Source: Improbicoccus devescovinae (GTDB lineage Bacteria; Bacillota; Clostridia; Oscillospirales; Acutalibacteraceae). Taken from it: a DNA stretch of 64,000 nucleotides. The notes under the pieces were generated by a model. That model was not told the DNA's origin, ran no database searches, and saw only the letters and a program-made list of their open reading frames with translations. Below, one piece after another: positions 44,231 to 52,165 of this stretch. Made by a program: the position numbers and the translations under genes. The stretch spans positions 310,001 through 374,000 of the forward strand of contig BSWA01000001.1 in assembly GCA_036245095.1 (NCBI GenBank). The letters are read 5' to 3'. Every line of letters begins with the position of its first letter. Position 1 is the stretch's first letter.

Positions 44231-44842
44231 ATGAGCTCTCACAAAATAGCCCAAAAAATTTTAGGAATTTTATTATTATTTTACATAGTCTTGCTCCAGG
44301 CCAGCATTATTATGGCAGCGGCGTCGCCGACAGACTTCAGCAATCTTCAAATCTCCTTGGCGCCCCGCACACTTAGCGAGTTCAGATTCAGATTACCCGG
44401 TCCCACAGTGAACCCGGGGATTAAGAACCATCGCCAGGCCGAGACTTCCCCCGATCGATGGGGACAGCAGTTATGGCGGAACATAAATTACCCAACCGAT
44501 ACCTGCTGGCCGATTGTCCTTTCGCAAGGAACCGCAAGAGAACAGACAGACTTGACCTGCGTTGGTGTGGTGTGGTGTGGAGACCCCAAAACAGCAGGTG
44601 CGATAGCGGAGGGTGTTTATTATTCTTTTATATCACCTAGGAATCATGGTGAGAGGCTTGATATATCCACAATTCTGCTCGACGCGTCCTATCGTGGAGG
44701 GATCAAATCCGTCGGGAGGGAAGAACTCGTAACCCCAGGTGACCGGATGTTGGTTTTGGTCGCTCAAAAAGATAAAGTGTTAATAATCCCGCCAGTTGGT
44801 TTCTTACATGAAATATACAATATGGTGAGAGTATCCATATAA
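44231..44842 (+). CDS. S27, secreted array protein, GILLL type
   Basis: 203 residues, the only GILLL-type member apart from S26 that is intact. Signal peptide MSSHKIAQKILGILLLFYIV ... IMAAAS. Mature part: LQISLAPRTLSEFRFRLP, RWGQQLWRNINYPTD, CWPIVLSQGTA, LTCVGVVWCGDPK, helix AIAEGVYYSF, STILLDASYRGG, DRMLVLVAQKDK, IPPVGFLHEIYNM. It serves as the reference for reading S28 and S29. Confidence 0.86.
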   Translation: MSSHKIAQKILGILLLFYIVLLQASIIMAAASPTDFSNLQISLAPRTLSEFRFRLPGPTVNPGIKNHRQAETSPDRWGQQLWRNINYPTDTCWPIVLSQGTAREQTDLTCVGVVWCGDPKTAGAIAEGVYYSFISPRNHGERLDISTILLDASYRGGIKSVGREELVTPGDRMLVLVAQKDKVLIIPPVGFLHEIYNMVRVSI

Positions 44843-44965
44843 AATAATGCCGGTATCACCTGGATAACCCGCGTTGAATATATGAAATATATTGCCCAGG
44901 CGATGCAACACACCAGGGAACCACGAAGATCTGGATTTTAAATAAATTTAATTTTCTGAAAGCCC

Positions 44966-44995
44966 TTGACAGCGCCGAATCCGGTAATTTATAAT
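44966..44995 (+). promoter_or_regulatory. Promoter of S28
   Basis: TTGACA 44966-44971, TATAAT 44990-44995, spacing 18. Confidence 0.72.
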
Positions 44996-45046
44996 AAAAA
45001 TATAGGAATATATTATTTTAAAATATAAATTAGGAGAATAGAACTT

Positions 45047-45651
45047 ATGAGTGCTAACAAAACATGCCAAAAAAATTTAGGAATTTTATTATTATTTTTC
45101 ATAGTCTTGATCCAGGCCGGAATTAGAATATCGGCGACAGATCTTCCACCCCACGTCGATGTACGCGTCGAGTGGCCTAGGGCATACCTTTCGTCGCTTG
45201 GATTCGATGTAGCATTGGTCGATGACATACGCGTATCTGAGTCAGCGAAGTTACTTTTGCAGCCAGACCCCCGCCTGTGGGGTGTACAGATATTTTCAGG
45301 TGGAGATTTTCCAGCTAGGCATAATCACATCCGATTTGTTGGTGTGAGGGCGAAGGAACAACCGTGAAAACGCTCCTATGCGTTGGCCAGGTGGCCTTTA
45401 GCCCGACCGTGGGAACCAGCGTAATAACACATGCTATTGCGATATCTATTAGATTGCGAGGCGCCCGGGACCAGTATGTGAAAGTCAGGTTTCTTTATCT
45501 CCCCACAAAAAATCCTAGAGGCTACCAATGGCTCGGCGAGGATGCTCTCCGCCCACACGACGCACCTATGGTTCTTGTGATTGCCAGACCTGGCGAACCC
45601 TTAATGGCCCCTCCATTGACTTACTTGCAACAAGTAGTCGGTATGGTTTGA
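45047..45651 (+). pseudogene. S28, GILLL-type array gene with a central frameshift
   Basis: ATG 45047 reads MSANKTCQKNLGILLLFFIV to RFVGVRAKEQP and stops at TGA 45365-45367. The frame that overlaps it at GTGA (45364) continues KTLLCVGQVAF, MVLVIARPGEPL and APPLTYLQQVV, the normal end of this type as seen in S27. A one-base deletion around 45340-45360 fits. Two separate half-proteins translated by coupling cannot be ruled out, but paralogues are single proteins. Confidence 0.8.
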
Positions 45652-45700
45652 AAATTCTAATTAAATTTGATTTTAAATATAATTTAGGAGTTTAAGAGTT

Positions 45701-46381
45701 ATGAGTAATAAAAAAACTACCACAAAAATTTTCGGAATTTTATTATTATTTTGCATGGTCTTCGGACATGTGGGCAATCGACTCGCGGCGTCGTCAATAC
45801 CAGCCAGCAAGAATATATACTTCTGTTCTTCGCTGGATATCCTTGAGGCGAACCGCCTTGCCGCGACCGCCGTACCCGCGTCCAGCCACCAGGACGACGC
45901 CAGCGAAGATCTATCTGTAGTTATAAAATATCTCCCGATAGCAAACAAATACGGCGAGGATGCTAGTCTGCGCCCAGATGACCCATCAACTGAGTAGTGG
46001 AGGCCTTTCGGCGCGGGTGCTGGGTCGATCCTCGATTATCCCAGCAATGGCGAGTGGATTCCAGTTGTGTGGAGCCAGCAAAAAAAGGACGGAGAAAGGA
46101 CAGAAAAATGTATCGGCCAGGTATCTGTTCCGTCTGGACGCTGCGTCTCTGCAGTTCGTCTGGCTGTTGCTTCTTGCCTCCGGTTTGCAGACCAGGAACA
46201 CCCCTGCATTACGCTTTGGACGATTACTTATTGCCCGGGATGGCCCAGATCCTACACGGTGCCGTCGGCGGTCACCGTTCCTTTGTTCCCGAATCGGACG
46301 TTCCTGCTGGTCGCGTCATCAGACGCCCGCATAGTCGTACCTGAACCGGCCTACTTAGATCGCGTATGTCGGGTGGTTTAA
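45701..46381 (+). pseudogene. S29, last array gene, with an in-frame TAG
   Basis: One 227-codon frame from ATG 45701 to 46381, broken by TAG at 45995-45997. Before: MSNKKTTTKIFGILLLFCMV, NIYFCSSLDILEANRLAA. After: WRPFGAG, EWIPVVWSQQKKDG, CIGQVSVPSGR, TFLLVASSDARIVVPEPAYL. The stop falls where S26 has DELW and S27 RWGQQLW. Only about 50 bases separate it from S28, with leader and AGGAG but no promoter, so it would depend on S28 transcription. Confidence 0.8.
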
Positions 46382-46776
46382 TACGCAGGCTCGGATGGGC
46401 GCACAACCACACCCCCAGCACGGGGGCCCGCCAGGCCTAGCTGAGGGCCCGACCAAATAAGGACGCAGGGGGCGGAATTAATTTCGCATCATTTGGGACT
46501 TTTTGAAGCGATTTTGGGTCTATTATATATTTTGTCAGAAAAAGCAAGAAACATATATGTGAATCTTGAATTATCGACCAGGTAAAAATTCTTGACTTTT
46601 AGATAAAAGAGTTCGCCTAATTGGTGGCTGAGATAATTACATTAAATTTTAATCTTACTTCTTGAATTAAATAATAAACAATTGTAAACACTTAATTCAA
46701 AGTCCGAAATCTGGATTTCCGGAGTTTATTTGCAGTTTGATTTGGTTATTATTTTTGTGAAAAGAAGGGGAAAACA
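46382..46776. other. Right border of the array and upstream region of sigG
   Basis: 46382-46500 is GC-rich like the array bodies, with inverted repeats (CCCCC-AGCAC-GGGGG near 46421-46435; GGGCCC and GAGGGCCC), but codes for nothing recognisable; probably debris of a thirtieth unit or a terminator. From about 46500 the host AT-rich composition returns. An imperfect inverted repeat TCCGAAATC-TG-GATTTCCGGA lies at 46703-46722, before sigG. Confidence 0.5.
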
Positions 46777-47562
46777 TTGCAAAATAAAGTAGAAATTTGT
46801 GGGATGGATACAAAAAATCTTAAAATTTTATCCGAAAAAGAAAAAAATAAACTTTTATTAAAAGTAAAAGAAGGTAACTTAGAGGCTCGTGAGAAGCTTA
46901 TTAGCGGTAATTTACGACTTGTATTGAGTATTATTCAGAAATTTGTTAATCGCGGAGAGTTTCTTGATGATTTATTTCAAATAGGCTGTATCGGTCTTAT
47001 AAAATCTATTGACAATTTCGATATTAGCCAAAATACACGGTTTTCTACTTATGCCGTCCCTATGATAATAGGCGAAATCCGTCGCTATTTGCGAGATAAT
47101 AATTCAATACGAGTAAGTCGTTCCCTTCGGGATACTGCGTATAAGGCGCTGCAAGTTAAAGAAAAATATATTTCTGAACATAATAAAGAGCCTACTATTG
47201 AAGAAATATCTCAAGAAATGTTAACAACAAAAGAAATAATTGCTGTCGCATTAGAATCGGTTTGGGAGCCTCTGTCGCTTGATGAACCGTTGTTTACCGA
47301 TGGTTCTTCGGCTGGAGATGGGACTTGTTTTATGGATAAAATTGGCGATTGTAACGATGATTCTGTATGGGTTGGCGAAATTAGTATTAAACAGGCAATT
47401 AATAGACTTAATGTGCGGGAAAAACGAATTTTGTATTTGCGATTTTTCAAAGGCGAAACACAGACTGAGGTAGCGAAAAAATTAGATATAAGTCAAGCAC
47501 AGATTTCGCGTCTTGAAAAAAATATAATAAAAAAAATAAAAGATTTAAAAAATGTTTATTAA
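46777..47562 (+). CDS. sigG: RNA polymerase sigma-G factor (late forespore)
   Basis: Directs late forespore transcription after engulfment. The 261-residue protein is very close to known SigG: NKVEICGMDTKNLKIL at the N-terminus, GNLRLVLSIIQKFVNRGE, DDLFQIGCIGLIKSIDNFD, FSTYAVPMIIGEIRRYLRDN, VSRSLRDTAYKALQVKEK and the region 4 helix-turn-helix TQTEVAKKLDISQAQISRLE. TTG 46777 follows AAGGGG. In Clostridia sigG usually follows spoIIGA and sigE; neither is here, so it stands alone after the array. Confidence 0.95.
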   Translation: MQNKVEICGMDTKNLKILSEKEKNKLLLKVKEGNLEAREKLISGNLRLVLSIIQKFVNRGEFLDDLFQIGCIGLIKSIDNFDISQNTRFSTYAVPMIIGEIRRYLRDNNSIRVSRSLRDTAYKALQVKEKYISEHNKEPTIEEISQEMLTTKEIIAVALESVWEPLSLDEPLFTDGSSAGDGTCFMDKIGDCNDDSVWVGEISIKQAINRLNVREKRILYLRFFKGETQTEVAKKLDISQAQISRLEKNIIKKIKDLKNVY

Positions 47563-47701
47563 TATTGAACAAATATGTATAAAAAAATTAGTTAAATTAA
47601 ATATTTGACATATTTTTTTTTGTTGATAGAATATAATTTAGTTATTTGTAAGATTATATTTTTAGTATTTTTTATGTGATTCTAAAAAGGATTTAGATAT
47701 T

Positions 47702-48409
47702 ATGAACAAAAAAGTTATTATAGCGTGTGATTTTTCGTGCAAAAAAAAAATATTTGAGTTTTTGGATATTTTTAAAAATGAACAAATTTTTATAAAAATT
47801 GGAATGGAACTTTTTTATTCTCAGGGACCTGAAATAGTGGAAAATATAAAAGCATTGGGTTACAATATATTTCTGGATTTAAAATTACATGACATACCCA
47901 ATACTGTCTCTAGAACTGTTAATGAGCTTATAAAGCTCAAAGTTGATTTAATTTCTTTGCATTCTTTAGGTGGGGCTAATATGATGAAGGCTGCTGTTGA
48001 CATCGCAGCTGGCAGCCCGACCAAATTAATAGCGATTACTCTTTTAACTAGTATTTCAGAGGAAGTTTTGAAAAATGAATTGTTAATTAATAAAGATTTA
48101 ACACAGCTAGTTGGCTTTTATGCTAGAAATTCTTTTAAATATGGTATACATGGGGTTGTGTGTTCTGCTTATGAAGTTCCAACAATAAAAAGTCTATGTG
48201 GCAATGATTTTTTGTGTATTACTCCAGGAATTAAGCCAGAAGGTTGGCAATATAATGACCAAAAACGTGTAGCTAGTCCGGCAATTGCTGGCGAATTGGG
48301 CAGCGATTTCATAGTCGTGGGAAGAGCAATTACGTGTGCGAGTGATCCTCTGGTGGCGTATACACAGATAAAAAACGATTTTTTAAAACAAGAGGTTACA
48401 AGTTTATGA
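47702..48409 (+). CDS. pyrF: Orotidine 5'-phosphate decarboxylase
   Basis: Last step of UMP synthesis. The TIM-barrel of 235 residues has the active-site LDLKLHDIPNTVSRTV (Asp-x-Lys-x-x-Asp type) near residues 59-74, IKIGMELFYSQG near 38 and FIVVGRAITCASDP near the C-terminus, which is the phosphate loop. It overlaps pyrE at ATGA, so they form a pyrF-pyrE operon. TTGACA at 47605-47610 and TATAAT at 47632-47637 upstream are 21 bases apart, too far for a normal promoter. Confidence 0.95.
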   Translation: MNKKVIIACDFSCKKKIFEFLDIFKNEQIFIKIGMELFYSQGPEIVENIKALGYNIFLDLKLHDIPNTVSRTVNELIKLKVDLISLHSLGGANMMKAAVDIAAGSPTKLIAITLLTSISEEVLKNELLINKDLTQLVGFYARNSFKYGIHGVVCSAYEVPTIKSLCGNDFLCITPGIKPEGWQYNDQKRVASPAIAGELGSDFIVVGRAITCASDPLVAYTQIKNDFLKQEVTSL

Positions 48410-49059
48410 ATATAAATAAAAAAATAGCTTTAAATTTATTAAAAATAGGCGCTGTGTTTTTAAGGCCGAAAGAGCCATTTACGTGGGTTAGTGGGATAAA
48501 ATCTCCGATTTATTGCGATAATCGTATTATACTGTCGTTTCCGGAAGTGAGAACTGAGGTCGAGCTCGCATTGGCGCAGAATATACGGGATAATTTTCCA
48601 GATGTTGAAGTCATTGCGGGAACAGCTACTGCAGGGATTCCGCATGCGGCGATTGTTGCACATTTGCTAAATTTGCCTATGGTTTATGTGAAAACTATAC
48701 AAAAATCGTATGGCCGGAAAAATACGATAGAAGGCAAATTGACTCCTAATTGTAAAGCAGTAGTATTGGAAGACTTGATTTCAACTGGATTATCTTCGAT
48801 TGCCGTTGTAAACTCGCTTAAAAATGTCGAAGTAAATGTGCTAGGTGTAATGTCGATTTTCACGTATGATCTGAAAATTAGTGAGGAAAATTTCAAAAAA
48901 AATAATATAATATTAAAAGCGCTTTGTAGCTATAATGCCTTGATAGAATTGGCATTGAAAAATAATAATATAAATAACGAAGAGTTCGAGCTTTTGAAAA
49001 TGTTCCAATCTGATCCGACGATTTTTTCGGAATCTGTTAATTCTGAATTAAAATTATAA
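48406..49059 (+). CDS. pyrE: Orotate phosphoribosyltransferase
   Basis: Joins orotate and PRPP to give OMP, the substrate of the gene before it. 217 residues. The PRPP loop is AVVLEDLISTGLSS at about residues 120-133; GTATAGIPHAAIVA and FTWVSGIKSPIYCDNR are family blocks. It is translated by ATGA overlap with pyrF and 9 bases before tadA, which may be in the same transcript. Confidence 0.95.
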   Translation: MNINKKIALNLLKIGAVFLRPKEPFTWVSGIKSPIYCDNRIILSFPEVRTEVELALAQNIRDNFPDVEVIAGTATAGIPHAAIVAHLLNLPMVYVKTIQKSYGRKNTIEGKLTPNCKAVVLEDLISTGLSSIAVVNSLKNVEVNVLGVMSIFTYDLKISEENFKKNNIILKALCSYNALIELALKNNNINNEEFELLKMFQSDPTIFSESVNSELKL

Positions 49060-49068
49060 TTTATATTT

Positions 49069-49521
49069 ATGTATAAAATTCAATTTATGAAGCTGGCGTT
49101 TGAATTAGCTTTGAAGTCTCAAGATATACAAGAGGTTCCTGTGGGCGCGATTATTGTGCAAAATAGACAATTAATTGTTGGCTCGGGATATAATTATAGA
49201 GAAACTAGTAAAAATTCATTATATCATGCCGAGATTTTAGCTATTAATAACGCGTGTAAATTTTTAAATTCATGGCGTTTGGTAAACTGCGAGATTTTTG
49301 TTACTCTTGAGCCGTGTTCTATGTGCGCTGGTGCAATTATAAATTCTAGGCTCGCGAGCGTAATTTATGGGGCATCTGATCCAAAAAATGGCGCGGCTGG
49401 CTCAGTTATTAATTTATTTGAGATGAAATTTACTCATAGGCCGAAAGTTTATGGAAATATAATGGCAGAAGAGAGTTCTAAATTGCTTTCAAATTTTTTT
49501 AAAAATTTAAGAAATAAATAG
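49069..49521 (+). CDS. tadA: tRNA-specific adenosine deaminase
   Basis: Deaminates wobble adenosine 34 to inosine in tRNA-Arg(ACG), allowing decoding of CGN codons. The zinc site is HAEILAINNA and PCSMCAGAI (HxE...PCxxC), complete with the proton-shuttle Glu. 150 residues, typical. The start is ATG 49069 with little Shine-Dalgarno, perhaps coupled to pyrE 9 bases before. A CMP/dCMP deaminase is less likely because of the TadA-like NNACKFLNSWRL and the length. Confidence 0.92.
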   Translation: MYKIQFMKLAFELALKSQDIQEVPVGAIIVQNRQLIVGSGYNYRETSKNSLYHAEILAINNACKFLNSWRLVNCEIFVTLEPCSMCAGAIINSRLASVIYGASDPKNGAAGSVINLFEMKFTHRPKVYGNIMAEESSKLLSNFFKNLRNK

Positions 49522-49620
49522 ACTTTTTTAAAAATAATATTATAATAATATTTAGAATATATTAAATTTGTAAATTTTATTAAGAAAATTTGATAAATTT
49601 AAATAAGGGATTGTAAAAAT

Positions 49621-50007
49621 ATGAAATTTGCGTTAGACCAAAATATGTTAGAATTAACTAATAAAAAGCTATTAAGTCGAAGAGTTCTTAGAGGTTCTGA
49701 ACAAATTAAACGGGAAATTTCGTTCATAATAATGAAACTTAAGGACCCAAGATTAAATACAAATTTGCTAAGCGTGACTCGGGTTTGGCTTTCTAATGAT
49801 TTATCGTTATGTAGAATATATATAAGTTCTTTGGATGGCTTGCGATCGGCACAGAAAGCTGCCGGAATTTTAAAACGTGCCGCAGGTTATATTAAATCAG
49901 AGCTGAGTAATAAGTTATTTATACGAGTTGTTCCAAATATGGAGTTTATAGGTACAAGTTGTATTGAAGATGCTATGAGTATGTATTATAATATACAAAA
50001 ATTATAA
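49621..50007 (+). CDS. rbfA: Ribosome-binding factor A
   Basis: Binds the 30S subunit and helps 16S 5' end processing and cold adaptation. 128 residues, with the KH-like fold motif EISFIIMKLKDPRLNTNLLS and later ELSNKLFIRVVPNMEFIG, typical of RbfA. It lies before nrnA as in many Firmicutes (rbfA-nrnA-truB), but an extra gene is inserted between them here. Confidence 0.92.
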   Translation: MKFALDQNMLELTNKKLLSRRVLRGSEQIKREISFIIMKLKDPRLNTNLLSVTRVWLSNDLSLCRIYISSLDGLRSAQKAAGILKRAAGYIKSELSNKLFIRVVPNMEFIGTSCIEDAMSMYYNIQKL

Positions 50008-50025
50008 TTTATCCCGGAGGTAATT

Positions 50026-51018
50026 ATGACTAAAATTTTTTCTATTTTCTTATTTTTAAGTATAATATTACCAATTAATGCAGTATCATGTCAAGTTTTT
50101 AAAATGAATTTTCCTCAAATACAGCCTGTTATGACAAAAACTACAAGTTTGAAATCCAAAAAAAAGCATAAAAAAAATATAACTCGCATGATAATTGATT
50201 CTCAAAAGAATATAAATTTAGAAGATATAAAAAATGAGATATCTAAATTAATTCAGGAGACCGAAGAAATATACGGCACTGATTTTTGTACTATAGGTTT
50301 TAAATATAAAAATTTAAAAACTAATTCTACTTTTGGTTATGATACGAATACTCCACATGTTTCAAGGCAAGTAGGAAGGATCCCGCTTATGGTATTTTTG
50401 CACAAATTATTTGATGAAAATAAATTAAATTTAGACAAAATTATCAAAGTCAAAGAAGAAGATATTTCTAATGGCACAGGAAATATTAAATATTACGCGG
50501 ATCTTGGAATTTTCCCGGAATATAATATTCGGGATTTAATTTCAAAAATTATGATCGAACATGATAAAACTGCTTATAATATTTTAATGAATTTGTTCGG
50601 AGAAGAAAATTTAATAGCTTATTTGTCTGAAAACAAATTAATAGAAAATGAATATAAATTTGGTCCGGATTTGTATTTGAGTTGTAATGATAGTATGCGA
50701 TGTTTGGAAGAATTAAACGAAATTATAAATAAAAAAAGCGAATTTTCGTCGTTAATTACTAATAATTTTTCCAGATCTAGACAGTTATATAATGATAAAA
50801 TTCCTGCAGGAATAGATAATTATCAAATTTTGCATAATACAGAAACTGCTGCAAATTTGAAATTTTCTTCAGATGAAGCTATAATACCCGGTGAATATAT
50901 TTTGGTAATTAAAACGACAGGAATCAAAAAATCGAAGCAAGCGAGTGTGTTCAGAAAGTTAAGTTTTTTAATTAATTATTATCATGATTTAGAAAATAAA
51001 ATAGAGTCTATGGTATAG
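50026..51018 (+). CDS. Serine beta-lactamase/PBP-like protein lacking catalytic motifs
   Basis: 330 residues with a signal peptide (MTKIFSIFLFLSIILPINAV). The overall pattern matches class A beta-lactamase-like serine hydrolases of Clostridia (GFKYKNLKTNSTFGYDTNTP, IPLMVFLHKLFDENKLNLDK, IMIEHDKTAYNILMNLFG). But where the SxxK should stand it has QVGRIP, the SDN position reads HDK, and no KTG is found. So it is probably an exported pseudo-enzyme, binding rather than cleaving its ligand. AGGAGG precedes the ATG. It is wedged between rbfA and nrnA, which it almost abuts. Confidence 0.72.
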   Translation: MTKIFSIFLFLSIILPINAVSCQVFKMNFPQIQPVMTKTTSLKSKKKHKKNITRMIIDSQKNINLEDIKNEISKLIQETEEIYGTDFCTIGFKYKNLKTNSTFGYDTNTPHVSRQVGRIPLMVFLHKLFDENKLNLDKIIKVKEEDISNGTGNIKYYADLGIFPEYNIRDLISKIMIEHDKTAYNILMNLFGEENLIAYLSENKLIENEYKFGPDLYLSCNDSMRCLEELNEIINKKSEFSSLITNNFSRSRQLYNDKIPAGIDNYQILHNTETAANLKFSSDEAIIPGEYILVIKTTGIKKSKQASVFRKLSFLINYYHDLENKIESMV

Positions 51019-51023
51019 ATATT

Positions 51024-51998
51024 ATGAATATTTTTTTAGAAAAAATTTTAGAAATTTTATGCAAACAAGATAATTTTCATATAATAGTTCATATGTTTCC
51101 GGATGGGGATGCTATTGGCTCTGCAGTAGCTTTATGTAGAGCTTTGCAAAACTTAGGCAAAAAAGCTTGGGTGATTTCTCCGACAGCGATTCCTGAGAAA
51201 TTTTTATTTATGTTAAAATATATACAAAAATATGATATAATATATGAAAATTTTGTTTCAATTTGTGTAGACGTCGCGAGTTTATCTAGAATTCGTGGTT
51301 TGAATTATAGCAAAATAGACATATGTATAGATCATCATATTACAAACGAAAATTATGCAGATGTTACATATAATAATACAAGTGCAGCTAATACAGAAAA
51401 TATATATAAATTATTAGAAAATTTATGTAATATTCAACCAGAAAATATTAATTTAATTATAGATAATTACGTGGCCGAATGTATTTATATAGGCATAATA
51501 ACTGATACGGGAAGATTTAAATATACAAATGTCACAAAAAACACGTTTAAAATTGCGTATAATATATGCGAAATGATACAAAATTTTGAAGATTTAAATA
51601 GGAAAATTTTTTATGATTATAGTATAAATTTTGTTAAATTTAAACATAATTTTTTAAATAAAGCTGAATATTTTTTTGATAATTCATGTATTTTAGGAAC
51701 CGTTTTATTAAAAGATATGGAATATTTTGGCGTTAATTATGACGAATTAGCAAATATTTCTTCGATGTTTTTGGATATTAAAGACGTAAAAATTGGGATC
51801 GTATTAAAAGAAAAAGAAAATAAAATTTTCAAAGTGTCAGTTAGAACAAAAAAAAATATAAATACATTGAAAATTTGTACTTTTTTTGGTGGAGGAGGCC
51901 ATGAAAATGCATGCGGTTTCGAGGTTTCTGGAGAATTAGAAAATATAAAAACTGAAATATTAGTTAAATTATCTGAATATGTGTTTTTGGATAAATAA
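51024..51998 (+). CDS. nrnA: Bifunctional oligoribonuclease/PAP phosphatase NrnA (DHH family)
   Basis: Degrades nanoRNA and dephosphorylates pAp. 324 residues with DHH-family motifs: VHMFPDGDAIGSAVAL, the second Asp in CVDVASL, the DHH in DICIDHHITNEN, GIITDTGRF and the DHHA1 glycine motif FFGGGGHENACGFEV. All metal-binding residues are present. It begins 5 bases after the serine hydrolase-like gene and belongs to the rbfA cluster. Confidence 0.93.
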   Translation: MNIFLEKILEILCKQDNFHIIVHMFPDGDAIGSAVALCRALQNLGKKAWVISPTAIPEKFLFMLKYIQKYDIIYENFVSICVDVASLSRIRGLNYSKIDICIDHHITNENYADVTYNNTSAANTENIYKLLENLCNIQPENINLIIDNYVAECIYIGIITDTGRFKYTNVTKNTFKIAYNICEMIQNFEDLNRKIFYDYSINFVKFKHNFLNKAEYFFDNSCILGTVLLKDMEYFGVNYDELANISSMFLDIKDVKIGIVLKEKENKIFKVSVRTKKNINTLKICTFFGGGGHENACGFEVSGELENIKTEILVKLSEYVFLDK

Positions 51999-52165
51999 CT
52001 AAAATAATTATAAAAATTACTTATTTTTAATATAAATTATACAAATATTTTTATATTTTAAAAAATTTAAGTCCTATTTTTTAAGTTTATATTTCTGTTT
52101 TCTTATTATATTTGTGAGAACTTAGACAAGTTTTTGTGAATATTTTGTGTTAAGGAGGTAGATTT

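Larger units (their letters stand above)
21497..46381 (+). repeat. Tandem array of 29 paralogous secreted-protein genes (S1 to S29)
   Basis: Twenty-nine units of about 0.7-0.8 kb (one of 3 kb), all in one direction. A unit is an AT-rich spacer, a TTGACA promoter, a leader ending GGACGG or GAGGT plus AATT, the ATG, a conserved signal peptide, and a GC-richer mature domain. The close match of promoter, leader and signal peptide against strong divergence of mature parts points to duplication followed by fast change. Adjacent members are often closest (S4-S6, S18-S20, S21-S22, S26-S29), as expected for unequal crossing-over. Confidence 0.93.

Noticed and set aside
21497..46381. A CRISPR array, since short conserved spacers repeat at regular distances
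   Set aside because: The repeats are promoter and leader blocks of more than 100 bases separated by genes, not short repeats and spacers, and no cas genes are seen.
21571..46381. RiPP or lantibiotic precursor family (conserved leader, variable core)
   Set aside because: The leader is a Sec signal peptide and the variable part is about 150 residues with a folded-domain pattern; no modification enzymes or transporters are nearby.
47605..47637. TTGACA and TATAAT before pyrF as a promoter
   Set aside because: The spacing is 21 bases, beyond the normal range.
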